A stretch of DNA of 64,000 nt from Zingiber officinale. Its lineage: Eukaryota > Streptophyta > Magnoliopsida > Zingiberales > Zingiberaceae. The notes beneath the pieces were generated by a model that saw only the letters and a program-made list of their open reading frames with translations, was not told the DNA's origin and did not search any database. Positions 45,469-58,085 of this stretch are shown piece by piece (position 1 is the stretch's first letter; every line of letters starts with the position of its first letter). Both the position numbers and the translations under genes were made by a program. Location: positions 36,803,511 through 36,867,510 of the forward strand of contig NC_056000.1 of assembly GCF_018446385.1 (NCBI RefSeq), given 5' to 3'.

Positions 45469-47005
45469 AAATTATTGCTCTTGATGTATTAGATTAAAAA
45501 AATACTGTTTTTAATTAATTTTGATATAATAGTGATTAGAATTCAAATTTTATTCCATTCTTTTGAAGATTTAAGATTTGTTTATAATTATATGGCAATA
45601 GCTACTGAAATGCGAAAAATCATATATTCCATTTTTAATCTAAATTAACCTTAAAAAATACTATTATATTTAAATAATTTTTATCAATTTATTAGGATTA
45701 CTTAAACTTCCTTAAAATCATTTTAAATGGTTCAAAATCATTTTAAAATAATTATAATAGATATCTAAATAGCGGTAAACAGTCATATTTTAATCATAAA
45801 TTCTAAAATTTTAAAATTTAAATTAATATTATTATATTAAAATACTATTTGTCAACTTAATCAAAATTATTTATTTATTTTTTATCAAAATTATTTTAAA
45901 ATATTTATAAAAGCTACTAATTAACTTTGTAAAAGTTTACTACAATAGAATTATATTAAATATTATACATTATAACAGATACAAAGTAGCTACGGAGCAA
46001 TGGTAGTACAGTGCTCAGACAGTTAATCGAACATCTAATCCCAAAAACAACCAATTGCAGAATTAGGGACGCCTATTTGATTTTTAGTATATAAAAAATG
46101 ATTTTTATTATTTAAAATGTTATTTTATTACTTTAATTTAAGTTTATTTTTTCATTTTAAAATAAATATTTTTCATTAATCAACTGGACAACTTGATACC
46201 TTTCTCTCCCTAACCCGTTGCCTTACCGGCAGCTTGGCGTGTTCCGTCGTCGCCTACGGGACCTCCAAGGAGCTGCTTGACCCTATTGGCCTTCACCCAG
46301 CCCTATGACGCTCGTCCTCTAACTCAATGTTGGTCCTGAGTGGTCCTCCTCCGTCGCTTCCGGCGCCCTCCTGATCGACTCCAACGTGAAGAAAGGGACT
46401 CACGCGGAGGTAAAGCTACTGACCTCCGCCCAACCACCGCCGCTTCCTCCTCCACTCCAAGATTCAATTTTTATGCCTCCTCGAGTCGATTGCTCCTGTA
46501 AAAATCAAATTTTGAGCTTCTTAATTCTTCCCCACGCCCAACTCCCTTTCCAAACTCGGAAGAGCACAGGGTGGAGCTCGCTAGACGAGGAGCGAAGAAG
46601 GTGTGCAGGAAGGTGGAGGAGGACGTGGGAACTTTTTTACTGTACTGCTCTTGCAAGGATACTGTGCCAGAAACTCCAAGAGACTCTCCAGACGCAAGAA
46701 CTTGGTCCATGCAAAGGATGAGGAATGAACAGGTAGGTACCTAAAACAAATTGACAGAACACAGAAAATGACTCAATTTTGTTTGTTTGTTGTGATCATC
46801 AATAACCTTTCTGCATTAGTGTTTGTGTACAAGTAACAAATGTGTACTTTTAGATTGATTGTTCTCTTGTCAAACGCAAAAAATTTACTATCAGATGCCT
46901 GCCTCTTTAGGCCATATCCTTGCTTACAATTCATTCCCCTTCCTTGTTTGTTCTCCCCCACACTTTGTTGATAAGCCAAATCCTAACGAAGACAATTGTT
47001 GCTTC
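45469..47005. other. Intergenic region upstream of the SKU5-like gene
   Basis: AT-rich to about 46190, then GC-rich (46200-46720). The GC-rich block has a 111-codon frame (46386-46721) and another stretch translating as SLACSVVAYGTSKELLDPIG (about 46231-46290). I do not recognise a family; it may be a decayed gene fragment or an upstream exon. Confidence 0.45.
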
Positions 47006-47012
47006 TATAAAG
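47006..47012 (+). promoter_or_regulatory. Probable TATA box of the SKU5-like gene
   Basis: TATAAAG lies 50 bp before the ATG at 47062 and is followed by a pyrimidine patch (CCTCTTCCTTCTCTTC), the normal layout of a plant core promoter. This implies a 5' UTR of only about 20 bases. Confidence 0.45.
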
Positions 47013-47061
47013 ATGAAACCTCTTCCTTCTCTTCAGCTCGCATCTAGCTCCCTTCATCACA

Positions 47062-49355
47062 ATGAGGAAAGGCTTTAGGATGAGCCAAAGTGGCTTCTTG
47101 CTTTGTTTGCTCTTCTTCCTGCCCTGCTCTGTGTTTGGGGAGGATCCTTACAGGTTCTTCACTTGGAATGTGACTTACGGTGTCGTCTCCCCTCTCGGTT
47201 GCGAGCAGCAGGTTCTTCTTCTTCTTCAAAACTCTTGTTCTTCTCTTCTTCGATAGGCCGAAGATGAGGATGTTTGATAGTTTTTGTATTGTGGCAATGC
47301 ATGTTTAGGGAATTTTGATCAATGGCCAGTTTCCAGGGCCACAGATTGAGGCAGTCACCAATGATAACCTCATTGTCAATGTCTTCAACTTCTTGCCCGA
47401 GCCCTTCCTCATCTCTTGGTAATCACTCACTCGATGAGGTTTACGTAGTCGAAACACAGCTCAACGATCGTGAATTGTTAGCTTATGGAGCTTTTTGATG
47501 ATCTAGGAACGGAGTGCAACAAAGAAGGAACTCGTGGCAAGACGGTGTTTACGGCACCAATTGCCCCATTCCATCGGGCAGCAACTTTACATATAAAATG
47601 CAAGTGAAGGACCAAATAGGTAGCTTCTTCTACTTCCCTTCCCTTGCCTTTCACAAGGCGGCTGGCGGCTACGGCGGCCTTAGGATCTCGAGTCGGCCGA
47701 TGATCCCGGTGCCATTTGATCCTCCAAAAGCCGACTACACTCTCTTGATTGGTGATTGGTATACGATGAATCACTACGTAAGCACCTTTCTTCTAATACC
47801 AAAATAGAAACAAACACGACTTGACGATGACGATAACTTCGTAATCTTCTTCGATTAGGACTTGAAGAAGATATTAGACGATGGCAAGGACCTTCCTTTC
47901 CCCGACGGTGTCCTAATTAACGGTCGACAATCGACCTCGACCTTTATGGTAGAGCAAGGTATTTCTCACAGATATTTAATTATAAATTATTTGTTTTTTT
48001 TTCAAAAAAAAATATATATGATGTTTCAGGCAACACATATCGACTCCGAATCTCAAATGTGGGAATCGCGACGACATTGAACGTAAGGATCCAAGGACAC
48101 AAGATGTTGCTTGTCGAAGTGGAAGGCTCGCACACCATCCAGAACACTTACGACTCGCTCGATGTGCATTTGGGTCAATCTTACTCGGTCCTTGTCAAGG
48201 CCGATCAGCCGCCACTTGAATATTACATCGTCGCCTCGACTCGGTTCACCAACACTGTGCTAGTCGCCACCGCCATTCTCAGCTATAGCAACGCCACCGG
48301 AGGGCCGGTCGGCCCAATTCCGGCTGGGCCCACGGTCGAGCTCGATGTTTCGCTTAATCAAGCGAGAACAATTAGGTAGGCACCGTTCGATACAACTTTT
48401 ATTGAGTTAGAATTGAGTCGAAACTAACCTACTCGATGCACCAAACCAGGTGGAACTTGACGGCAAGTGCGGCGAGACCTAACCCTCAAGGATCATACCG
48501 CTACGGCCAAATCAACGTAACCCGATCCGTTTTGCTCGCGAACTCCGCACCCGTCATCGGCAAGAAACAGCGATATGCTGTTAACGGCGTCTCGTTCGTT
48601 CCAGCCGACACACCGTTAAAGCTTGCGGATCACTTTAACATATCCGGAGTGTTTAAACTCGGGAGCATGCCCGATAACCCGAAACCCGGGCCTGAACATC
48701 TCGACACGGCCGTCATGGACTCAAATTTTCATGATTTCTTTGAAATTATTTTCCAGAATAATGAAAATAGCGTGGTGACGTGGCATATCGACGGCCATTC
48801 GTTTTGGGTCGTCGGGTAAGTGGATTTATGGAGGCATATATTTTATTTTTAAAAATAGTATATGGAAATTTTTATTTATTAATTTTAATAAATTTAAATT
48901 GTGGTTTGGGAATTTTAGAATGGATTGGGGAAAATGGACTTCGGCAAGCAGACGAGAATACGATTTGGGGGACGCAGTCTCTCGTTGCACAGTTCAGGTA
49001 TTTATTTATTTATTTTATCTTTATTTTATTCTCAATATGATAATGTATTACGATAATGTTTGGATAAAAGTTTTTTTTTTAATAAAAATAGGATGCGATC
49101 TTTTTAATTCTTAATTTTAAAAATATGATTAATGATTTTAGTATGATAATGTGGCAGGTGTACCCTAAGGCGTGGTCTGCGATCTACGTGTCCTTGGACA
49201 ATGTGGGGATGTGGAATATTCGATCGGAGAATTGGGCTCGTAGCTACTTGGGCCAACAATTCTACCTCCGCGTCTACACTCCTTCGCAATCGCCTAGAGA
49301 TGAGTTACCCATCCCCAGCAATGCCTTGCTTTGCGGTGGTGCCGTGCAATTTTAA
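47062..49355 (+). CDS. SKU5-similar (SKS) multicopper-oxidase-like protein, L-ascorbate oxidase homologue
   Basis: Eight exons: 47062-47211, 47309-47418, 47507-47777, 47859-47958, 48030-48375, 48450-48815, 48919-48997, 49158-49355. They sum to 1620 bp, 539 residues plus stop, the usual family length, with all phases consistent. A signal peptide (SGFLLCLLFFLPCSVFG) precedes three cupredoxin domains: YRFFTWNVTYGVVSPLG, SWQDGVYGTNCPIPSG, GNTYRLRISNVGI, HIDGHSFWVVG. Copper ligands are largely missing: the HWHG site reads SWNG and the C-terminal HCHxxxH motif reads NIRSENW. The protein should be a secreted, non-oxidase cell-wall glycoprotein with N-glycosylation sequons such as NFT and NVT. Relatives act in directional growth or pollen. 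An ATG at 47080 is an alternative start. The first intron has a weak GTTCTT donor. Confidence 0.9.
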
Positions 49356-49835
49356 TGCGCTCGATATGAACGATCGATCACCGTAGGTCATTGGATACTT
49401 GTTACGTTACAATGCGATTGTCTACTAAGTAAATGTTGATTTTTTAAATAAAATCTCTTAACTATCAAGAGATATTTAGTTTGAAATAGTTGTAATATTA
49501 TTATTCCTTAGGGATGAATGGCAAAATTTAAAAATATTGAGGGTTTTTTTTATGATTTTAAAATTTTAAGAGATATTTATTTTATATAAATTTATACCAT
49601 ATATTAAAAATGACATATGTATTTTTTAAAAAAATTATAAAAATTATACTATAAATACCTACCTTCCTCCTCGATCAAAATAAACAAATAAAGAATTTTT
49701 TTTTTCAATCCATTCTCTAACTCCTTAGTAAACAAAGCAATAGAGCTGAAATAAAAATCTTCGAGCTCATGTTGATCTTGAGGAGGGTAAGGAACAGGGT
49801 AACGAATTCGAGTGCTCTAAGTTCATTAATGTGTG
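49356..49835. other. Spacer between the SKU5-like gene and the bromodomain pseudogene
   Basis: AT-rich. It probably holds the 3' UTR of the upstream gene. No gene recognised. Confidence 0.5.
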
Positions 49836-52027
49836 ATGACACTAGTAAGGAAGGGTAAGAGGCGGCCAGGCAAGGAAGACGCCGGACGGCGGCCGGTCGC
49901 GCCGCTCTCCTCCTCGCCTCCGCCACGCCCTTCTGCTCCCTGCTGACCCTTCTGAGGCTTTGCCGACTTGGACGACTCCGTGGATGATGATGCGGAAGAG
50001 GGTGAGGCGGAAGATAAGAGGAATCCTGTTCCAACCGCCGCTGAAAGGGTGGATGGCCAGGAGGAGGAGGAGGATAAGAGGAGGCATCGTAGTAGGATTC
50101 CCGTCATCTTCTTCCTCTTGTGGTTGACCGTGAGGAAGGTTAGGGCGAAGTGGATGAGGAAGGGAACCGATCAATCCTCCAAAAAGCGCAGCTTTCTCCT
50201 AAGCGAGAAGTATAGTGTTCTGTTCTACCTTCATTCGCAAGCTGTTTCTTTGTTCCCTACACTTCATTTTCTTCCCAATCCAGTCTCGATCAAAATTGAT
50301 GAAGTGGAGTACTTGTTGATGGGAAATTGGACATCTTGCAGATTGAAAATGTCCTCTGAAGATTGAAAAGGCCTGTTTCAGGTAGATTCTGAATGTCTCT
50401 TCCATCATTGTTATTACATTTTACTGATGTCTGAGGATTTTACTATGTTACCAGTTGATGGTGTAAATTTTTTTACTCAGGGGTATTCAACAATGCAATT
50501 TTGATCTTCTCTTTGTATTTGTTGTCATTGAATCGAACGTTTTGGGTGGTGGCAGAAAGGATACTGGTGCGGTTTTTGTGCAACCAGTGGATATCGAAGA
50601 GGTTCGTTGCTGTTATGACAGAAGAACCTTTGAGAGAAGAAGCTGATTGGCTTCCTTAAACTTACTATAATGTTGATCCTCTTTCAGCTTCCTGATTACT
50701 TTGATATGAGTGAACATCCAATGGACTTTGGGACCATGCAGAAGAAATTGGCAAGGAATTGCGTTCACTCTTTTGAACAATTTGAGGTAATCCATGCACA
50801 GAGATTACTAGCGTAAGTCATGTTTTGTTTCACATGCCTGGATGTTTATCTAAACTACAAAGAAATTTGTGAATTACTGAAGAAACCGTCTTTCATAGTA
50901 GAAGCTACTAAGAACTGTAATAATAAGGTTTTATGCATTCATTGTTGAAAAAATTTATAGCAAACAAGCTCATGTAGCAAGGTTAATGAGACATTTTAGA
51001 ACATCTTAATGTTGGATAAACCGTTTTATTATTTCCAAGTATGTTCTAATATTTTCTTCTTCTCCATTAAGATTTAGAAGGTATGATTCCATAATTCAGC
51101 TTTTATCTTCTGCTGTTAATAACTGTATGACATAAATTTATGAGGGTGTTCTTGGCTCAAAAAGTTTTCAGGAAACTTGGAGATGCATGCCCTATATTAC
51201 ACATAGTATCGATTAGGCAAATCCTTATCCTTTACTCTTTTTGGAACTCAATATTCATAGCTTTAATAGAATCTTTTCATGATATGTCCAAAGGAAGTTA
51301 AATGAAAGTTGAAAATGTGAGCGATAAAGGAAGACCAAATAAACTATTCTTGACATAGTTAAACAAGATATATATTAGCTGGATGTCACTAACCTTGTAT
51401 TAACTGTAGATTAGTAATCAATGACAGGATGATGTCTTCTTGATCTCCGGCAACGCTATGCAGTATAATGCACCAGACACAATATACTTTAGAGAGGAAT
51501 TAGGTGGTGGTTATGATCTTTGCCTTTGGTGCCTTCAAGATTAATGGTTAGCTAGTCGAACATTTCAAAGAGTTCTGATTCTTCTAAAGCTTCTCCATCA
51601 GCTGTTCCATCAACCTGCAGAATCTACCAGATTATGTTGCTACTCAAACATGGATAGCGGCCGGATCTTTGTAACAATTTAAATGAATCTGTTTCTATGG
51701 TTTCCTATGACTGTTGGATGACACTGAACTCATGCTTTCCTATGTCTCAAATCCAGACAGTTGATTTGGAACATCAGGCTATTGATAAAGAAATAGTTAT
51801 CTCCCCTCAACTAGTCACAGACAATATATCAAGATTTTGGAATCAGAGTCCGCAGCAACCAGCAAGGTCCAGTTCCATGAACCACAAACAAACATAATAA
51901 GTATATATTTCCTCCAGATCTTAATATTAGTTTCCAGCCTCGACCTCCTGGATCACCTGCTTAGCTGCTCTCCACTCCTGCGATTCATAAGAACTCTCAG
52001 CAGCCAGACTTAGCTTTGCAACTCTGA
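49836..52027 (+). pseudogene. Plant bromodomain protein gene, truncated and decayed
   Basis: The first exon (from ATG 49836) is basic then acidic (KGKRRPGKEDAGRR; SVDDDAEEGEAEDKRNP) and has in-frame stops near 49941 and 49950. Bromodomain exons: 50556-50601 (KDTGAVFVQPVDIEE), 50688-50786 (LPDYFDMSEHPMDFGTMQKK, EQFE), and 51428 onward (DDVFLISGNAMQYNAPDTIY), which retains the acetyl-lysine-binding Asn. The next exons of the family are missing. A C-terminal remnant appears at 51830-52027 (RFWNQSPQQP; FPPDLNISFQ; a stop; then QPDLALQL and TGA at 52025). Intact relatives are nuclear chromatin readers. This copy seems to have lost its middle and acquired stops. An expressed short form cannot be excluded. 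Confidence 0.65.
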
Positions 52028-53123
52028 CATACCTTGTTTGATTCTGCAATATCCTCCATGCAGGAAATTGTTCTTGTCATGTGATGCAGAAGGAATGTTA
52101 AAATTATTAATGCTAAGATGCTTTAACACCCGATAGAGTTTCTTTATGCCTGGAAGATCGGTAAGGTATTGGAAAAGAGAACTCATCCTAACAGAAACTG
52201 CTTAATCACCTGATCTTTGCTTGATCATCACACCTTTGGTTGGAAATCAATTCTTGAGCTATGGTCATGACTCAGGATGTATATAGTGAGATGAACTGTG
52301 TGTTAGCTGTTGGTTCTTGGTGATATTGTAAGTTTTCTTCCTTCATCACGGAATAATCGTCAAAGATATCTTCTTGGAGTCAACTATGGTACGAAAATTT
52401 ACTTGGGCAATTCATTTGATCTAGCTTTGCTTTAAGTGTTCCTTTTTATAATAGTTAGTCTTTAACTATTAAGAGTGAGCTACATGAATCTTATCGCTTT
52501 ATTGAACTTTATACAAGACTATATAAATATAATTAATGAAATACTTTTTGTTAGATTAACTAACCAAAAGTGAGCTACATAATTATTCTTAGACATTAAT
52601 ATTTTATTTTTATTAGAAATTTCACACATTCATGTTAGCATTTTTTATCTTTCCTATGCATATAGATGAAATTGTCAATCATATATTTATGGTAAGATTT
52701 GCACTTGAAAGAGATTTAGAATATCTTTAAGCTCGTAGAAGGGAGAGGAAAGGAGAGACGAGGAAAAAGAAGTGCATATTTTGAGATTCTCTCCCACCTT
52801 AACTTCCCCTTAATAGGGAGGAAGAAGCTCTTCTGTCTTTATGTAAAAAGATGTTGGAGAAAAATTGTGTCTATTGATGCGGGCTATTCTTTGCTAAACC
52901 ATGGAGGAAAATCTCTTTTCCTTTCATCTCTAGGGATATATGAGCTCGATAGTGGGTAAAAGGAGGTCGGTAAGGGTTTAGGTGTGGGTAGGAGGGATTG
53001 GCGAGGGCTTGAATGAGGTTGGCAAGGGTTCAAGCAAGAGAGATCAATGAGGTTATGGGCATGAGTGGGGGTTCAAGCAAGAGAGATCAATGAGGCTATG
53101 GCCATGAGTGGGAAGACTGATGA
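52028..53123. other. Non-coding region with purine-rich repeats
   Basis: AT-rich to about 52730. From 52740 purine-rich, GGCAAGGGTT-like text resumes after the solo LTR at 54160, so the LTR interrupted this block. No gene recognised. Confidence 0.5.
53026..53111. repeat. 43-bp direct tandem duplication
   Basis: Two copies (53026-53068; 53069-53111), each starting GGGTTCAAGCAAGAGAGATC, differing at two positions. Confidence 0.85.
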
Positions 53124-53129
53124 AGATTT

Positions 53130-54147
53130 TGTAGGACCATTGGCGGCCGGCTAAAGGGGGATGAATAGCCCTGAAAAAGAGTTAGAAAAATTCTCTAGCT
53201 TTTAAACTTAGTAAGGATATAATATTAATTAAACACAAATAAAAACATAAACAAATAAGTAAGAAACTCGGAGATTTACTTAGTTAAAACATAAATGATT
53301 GTTAATTCAAGGCAGTTTAACGATGTACTAAAAAGGCTCCTTCATTGAAAACGGAGTGGCCTCTTATAGAGTTTGAAAGCTCAAGAAAGAATAAGAAAGT
53401 TATTACAGTGATTGTTGTTCTTTCTTCTAGCTCTAAGATGCTATTTATAGCCTTCTGGAAAAAGTTATCATTTGCTGACGTGGCACTAGAGGTACTGGAG
53501 GTGCCTCCAATGTCATCCAGGGTGCCTTCAATGGATCACCAATATCATCCAGGGTGCCTTCAATGGATTAAATTTCATCCACGCATCCAATGGTCTTCAA
53601 TGGCTCTACCGCGTTGGAGATGTCTTCAATGTGATTGGAGGCGTCTCGGCTATTGTTCATCTGAGGCGCCTCCAATCAACTGAGGCGCCTCGGGTACTAT
53701 TCATCCAAGACACCTCAGGCCCATTAGAGGCACTTCAGGTCGAAACTGTCGAAACTCGAGGTGGCTCCAAAGCCATTGGAGGCGCATCGAGCACTGTTCA
53801 TTTGAATGATCAATTGTTGTATTGACCATTCTTTTCTCCATCTGGAATTGAGCTCACCCGAACTTAACTCCGGCCTTCTCCTTAAGCAAACTTCCTCCCC
53901 GGCTTCTTGTCCCTCAGATGCGCTGTGCGTGTTCCTTTTCGTCCACCAGTGTACTCTTCCGCAATTTCTCGTCTTTCGGATGCACCGATCCCATCGACTC
54001 GCTTTCTATATCATTTTTCTTGCTTGTTGCATCTTCTGTTCGACTTCCTGTGTTCCTAAGTTCCTGCACACTTAAACAAAAGACATCAAAACCGTAGGAC
54101 CTAACTTAACTCGGTTGACCACATCAAAACTAACCCGGGGTATTTAT
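53130..54147 (-). mobile_element. Solo LTR, family C, with GAGGCGCC palindromes
   Basis: About 1018 bp between AGATTT copies (53124-53129; 54148-54153). On the minus strand it shares the TTTTGATGTG/GAGTTAAGTTAGG opening of family A and ends near a GCCGGCCGCC block like the others. GGAGGTGCCTCC (53497-53508), GAGGCGCCTC (53663, 53682) and partial forms to about 53790 lie upstream of a TATAAATAG box (53442-53450, minus). No internal region. The outer end lacks a clean TG. Confidence 0.6.
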
Positions 54148-54153
54148 AGATTT

Positions 54154-57100
54154 AAGCAAAGTTGACAAGGGTTTGAGATGTGGTCAAGGAAGGTTGACCA
54201 AAGCTTGAAGGAGTCTAACAAGGGCTCAAACTCGTGCAAAGGGTTGGTCGATAAAGGCTTCAATGGTGGTGTTGGAAGGAGGGCAAGGGGGTTTCATGGT
54301 GATGCGTGTAGGATAAGCAAACGAGGAAGACAATGGTATTTTGGGGATTCTAGTTTTGCCCACCCCTTTCTTTCTTCTTTCTTTAAAATAGGTAAACAAC
54401 TCTAACCAATTACAGTTTTTCTCCTTTTCTCTTTTTTTCCTCCTCTATTTTCTTCTCTTGCCCTCCCCCTTCAGAGTAAACAAAACCTTAATGTACATAT
54501 ATGCAAACTCATTCCTGATTTAATTGAATCTAAATATTGATCAATTAAAAGAACAACCCAGTGCATGAAGTTTCTCTCAATCCAGGGTTCTAGAAAAGGA
54601 TTGGATCACATTAGGTCTATTGTACGCAGTTTTATCTTGCATTGTACTGTGACCACAAGGGCCCCTTCAACATCATGATCAATTGATTTAATTAAATGTA
54701 GTTTAGATTTAAATTCGATCCATTTAGTTTGGAATAATAGGTGATTCAATTAGGGCTTAGTTGGATCTCCATTAAGTTGATTTCGAGTTCAAGTTTTAGT
54801 GTGCTTTGAATTGAAATGATGTTAGTGGATTGAATCGTCTCAATATAGGAATCAACTCCACCGTTTGAGCATAATCAGTGTGATTATGGATCTAGTTCGA
54901 ATCTCCTAACACCATTTGCCTTTGCTCTAAAATCTCATCATGGCGTGCTTATACGAATGATGGCCATGCCGACAATTGGCCAAGGCATAAGTTGTCGCTA
55001 ACAGAGTCACTAACAAGATTAGGATGTTAATGCGGAGACAATGGACAAAACTTAGGTGCAAGTTTATGTCATGTGCATTTATTACATATTTTATCATCGT
55101 TTATACAATTTGTATCTCATTTCTTACATGCATTTATTTTCCATTTTGCATTCAAGGTGCATTTGTCGTGCAACCTTTGAAGAAACCAAAATTGTAGGAA
55201 AGGGATATTTCTCATTGTTAGAGCCCTAGTTGAGTTTACTTGTTGGCATTCGGTGGTCGATCAAAGTCTTCAAGGTGAAAGAGGTGACCATGGAAGGCTC
55301 CTTAGGTCATGTTGTAATCAGTAATTCACCTCTCATTCTCTACTAATGTGGAACCTCATTTCATCATATTCCAATCGCCAAACGTGTATTTTAGATGTTG
55401 TTAGAGCCAACTTATCCTGTTTTCTGAGATGGATAAACATTTCACTCATCTTGAGTTGAGTGTGTGCTTAGAGTTCGATCACCCGTCTTGAAGGTAATAG
55501 TGGTGAACTCATTTTGATAACTAAGATTGTTTGTGGAGATGGGCAAACATTCGAAATATCTAGCCTTTTTTTAACGATAAGAAAAAACAGAAAAAATACC
55601 TGGGATTTCGAGTGATCATAAAGGAGAGATATTGACGCGGCTCAATCCAACCACATGGCTTTCTGCTCTTCTTCCAAGCCATGCCTTCAGATTGAGGCGC
55701 ACCAATACCTCTCTCGACTATCTAGAGTCGGCTATACAAATCTTCCTTTTTGCCTCGGTTTGCGGCTGTCTCCTCCTGTAGATTTCCAAAAGAACTTGAT
55801 ATACCGACTTTCAAGGCTTGGAGATACCTGCTTAAAGTCTCAGATTCCTCTTCGAATATGAGGAAGAAACAGAGAGGAGGAGAAATGGATAGTCACGTAT
55901 GAGTTTATTATTGTGAAGGTTATGAATATGGTGATTTATATTGGTGGCAGAAGGGAGTCGACTAGCCAAGTTGTCATGTTTGTTTGCTTCATGGGACATG
56001 CAAGTAAATGTTAGATTCTCTAAGTGTGCATAAGTTGAACTCCGAATTTATCGGATAGACGAATCAGGAAACCTAATTTACCGTTAGGATTAGTCGGGAG
56101 AAGCGTGTACACTTGGATTATTAAAAAAAACGTTAGATTCTGTAAAAGTGAAGTGTTGTTTTAGTCTCGATCATGAGATGAGATGTCTACTTCCTTCTTC
56201 GAAATATTTTTAGAATTTTAAGATCATGGAAATGAGATCTCTTGTATTTTGAAGAGTCCTGGCATTTTTTTATCTCCTCATTTATTAATATTGCTAAATT
56301 ACTCGATGGTTTAAAGGTGCTAATGACTAGAGAGTAAAATGTCAAGAGTTTTTTAGAGGCAAAATGTGAGACAAATATTGCGCAAGAGCAATTAATGAAA
56401 GTACCTGTAATCCAATAGTGCATATTTTTAACTAACTTGGTTCAACCTAGCGAAGCTTACCATATAACATGAGACTTCAATTTTGCACGCAAGGCTACAC
56501 GCCGACGATAGCAACATGTAGCCCATGGCCACAAACAAGTGAAGTCGAAGAAAGGAATGTCGGTCACATGGGAGGAATCACTGTCATTCATGCATAGCAA
56601 TTAAATGTTTGTGTATATTCCATCATAACTAGGTTATTTCTTTGAACAATGGCTTAAATTACTAGGATATACACTTGGGATACAGCTTGTCAATTTATTG
56701 AAGTGATTTGGAGAAAAGTAAATACAAGCTCAAAGCTCTCTCAAAAGAGTTTTAGTGCATTTATTCCCCCTTTTTCTTCAATTTGCGTAGTCTCTTCTTC
56801 AATATCAAGTGCATTCTCTCCATGGATAGTTTCACGGAAAAGAGCTTACACGATGAGTTGTAATAGATAGAGGTCAAATCCCTGAAACAAACAAACAAAA
56901 CACAAATGAAAGTGTTTAAGTACAAAAGCACAACACTATTTGCTAAAATTAAAAATTGACAGTAAAAGGTAAAATCGTCACCTCGGCGACCTCTCTAAGG
57001 TGACCTTCCACTGTCGGGAAGGAAGGTAAATTAGGAGAGCTTTACTCAACAATAGCAATGCATGCAAATAGGAGTTGAGACAATCAATAGGACATTTCAC

Positions 57101-58085
57101 ACCGTTGAGAATTAACCTCAGGTGTATTAGTAGCAACACCAATATGAATTCAACTGTGCCAGCTTGCTAAAACTAAAAATGAAAATAAAGGAGAGAGAGA
57201 GAGAGAGAGAGGGGCCATGGGGAAATAGAGTGCAGTTATACGTGTGTTTAACATTGCCAAGATAGATCTATGGGAAAAAAATGGTCTCACATCCATAATG
57301 AATACTCTGGGTTGGTTGTAATGAATTAGGGTGGTGCATTAATTTTCTCAAGGACCATCATCCCTCTGCCCCTCTGTGAAGCCACAGAGAGCATTTAATC
57401 CCTTCAGGGGGGATTCCTTTTTCTTGCTGCTCATCACCAAACGCAGCTGATGAGCTCAGACTTGGTCTCCATCAATGCTCTCCTTGTTTTCTATTGAACA
57501 TTTTTCCAAAACAAAACATCTATTATTTTATTTTATCAAAGAGCACCATACATCTATTATTGATCAATCATACCTTTGGATGTGATGTTTGCCTCCACAA
57601 TGTTGTAGATGCAGCATACGGCTCTTTTAACTTTGAGATAGGCTAAGTTAACCATTTCAAACTTCTTAACTAGCTTGAGAAAATCACAAATTCATCACAT
57701 GTTTAGCTTTGAAATATCCTAAATTCATCTTCTATGCTACTTTTCTCACATCACAAACTAATTTACAAATCAATTACAAGTTGAACACAAAATTTCCAAG
57801 CATCAAGTCCTAAACGTATCACAGATTTTATAATATTATGTCATTTTCATATGTAAGACTTCACACAGCCCAAGCTAATCTATAAACATAAATTTATTTC
57901 ATGTGGTTGTGATGCACTATTTCAAACTTCCAAATATCCAAAAATTATAGTGTCAGTGCTTAAATTGTGCCAGCCACAAAGTGATTTACAAATCAGTTTG
58001 CAACTGCTTCTGGAGGGAAAAAAATATAAGGAAAAATGAATTTGAAGCGCATTTTTTTAAAATATATATATATTTATTTATTTAT
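54154..58085. other. Long intergenic stretch without recognisable genes
   Basis: Mixed composition. Short open frames (for example 55655-55861 and 56187-56423) show no family resemblance. A (GA)n microsatellite lies at 57191-57212. No RNA gene or transposon border was recognised. Confidence 0.5.
57191..57212. repeat. (GA)n microsatellite
   Basis: About eleven GA repeats. Confidence 0.95.

Noticed and set aside
46386-46721. 111-codon plus-strand frame as a gene
   Set aside because: No recognisable domain, no promoter layout and no splice partner seen; left as part of an intergenic block.
49717-50174. Three overlapping minus-strand frames rich in Ser/Pro/Leu
   Set aside because: Antisense of the basic and acidic first exon of the bromodomain pseudogene.
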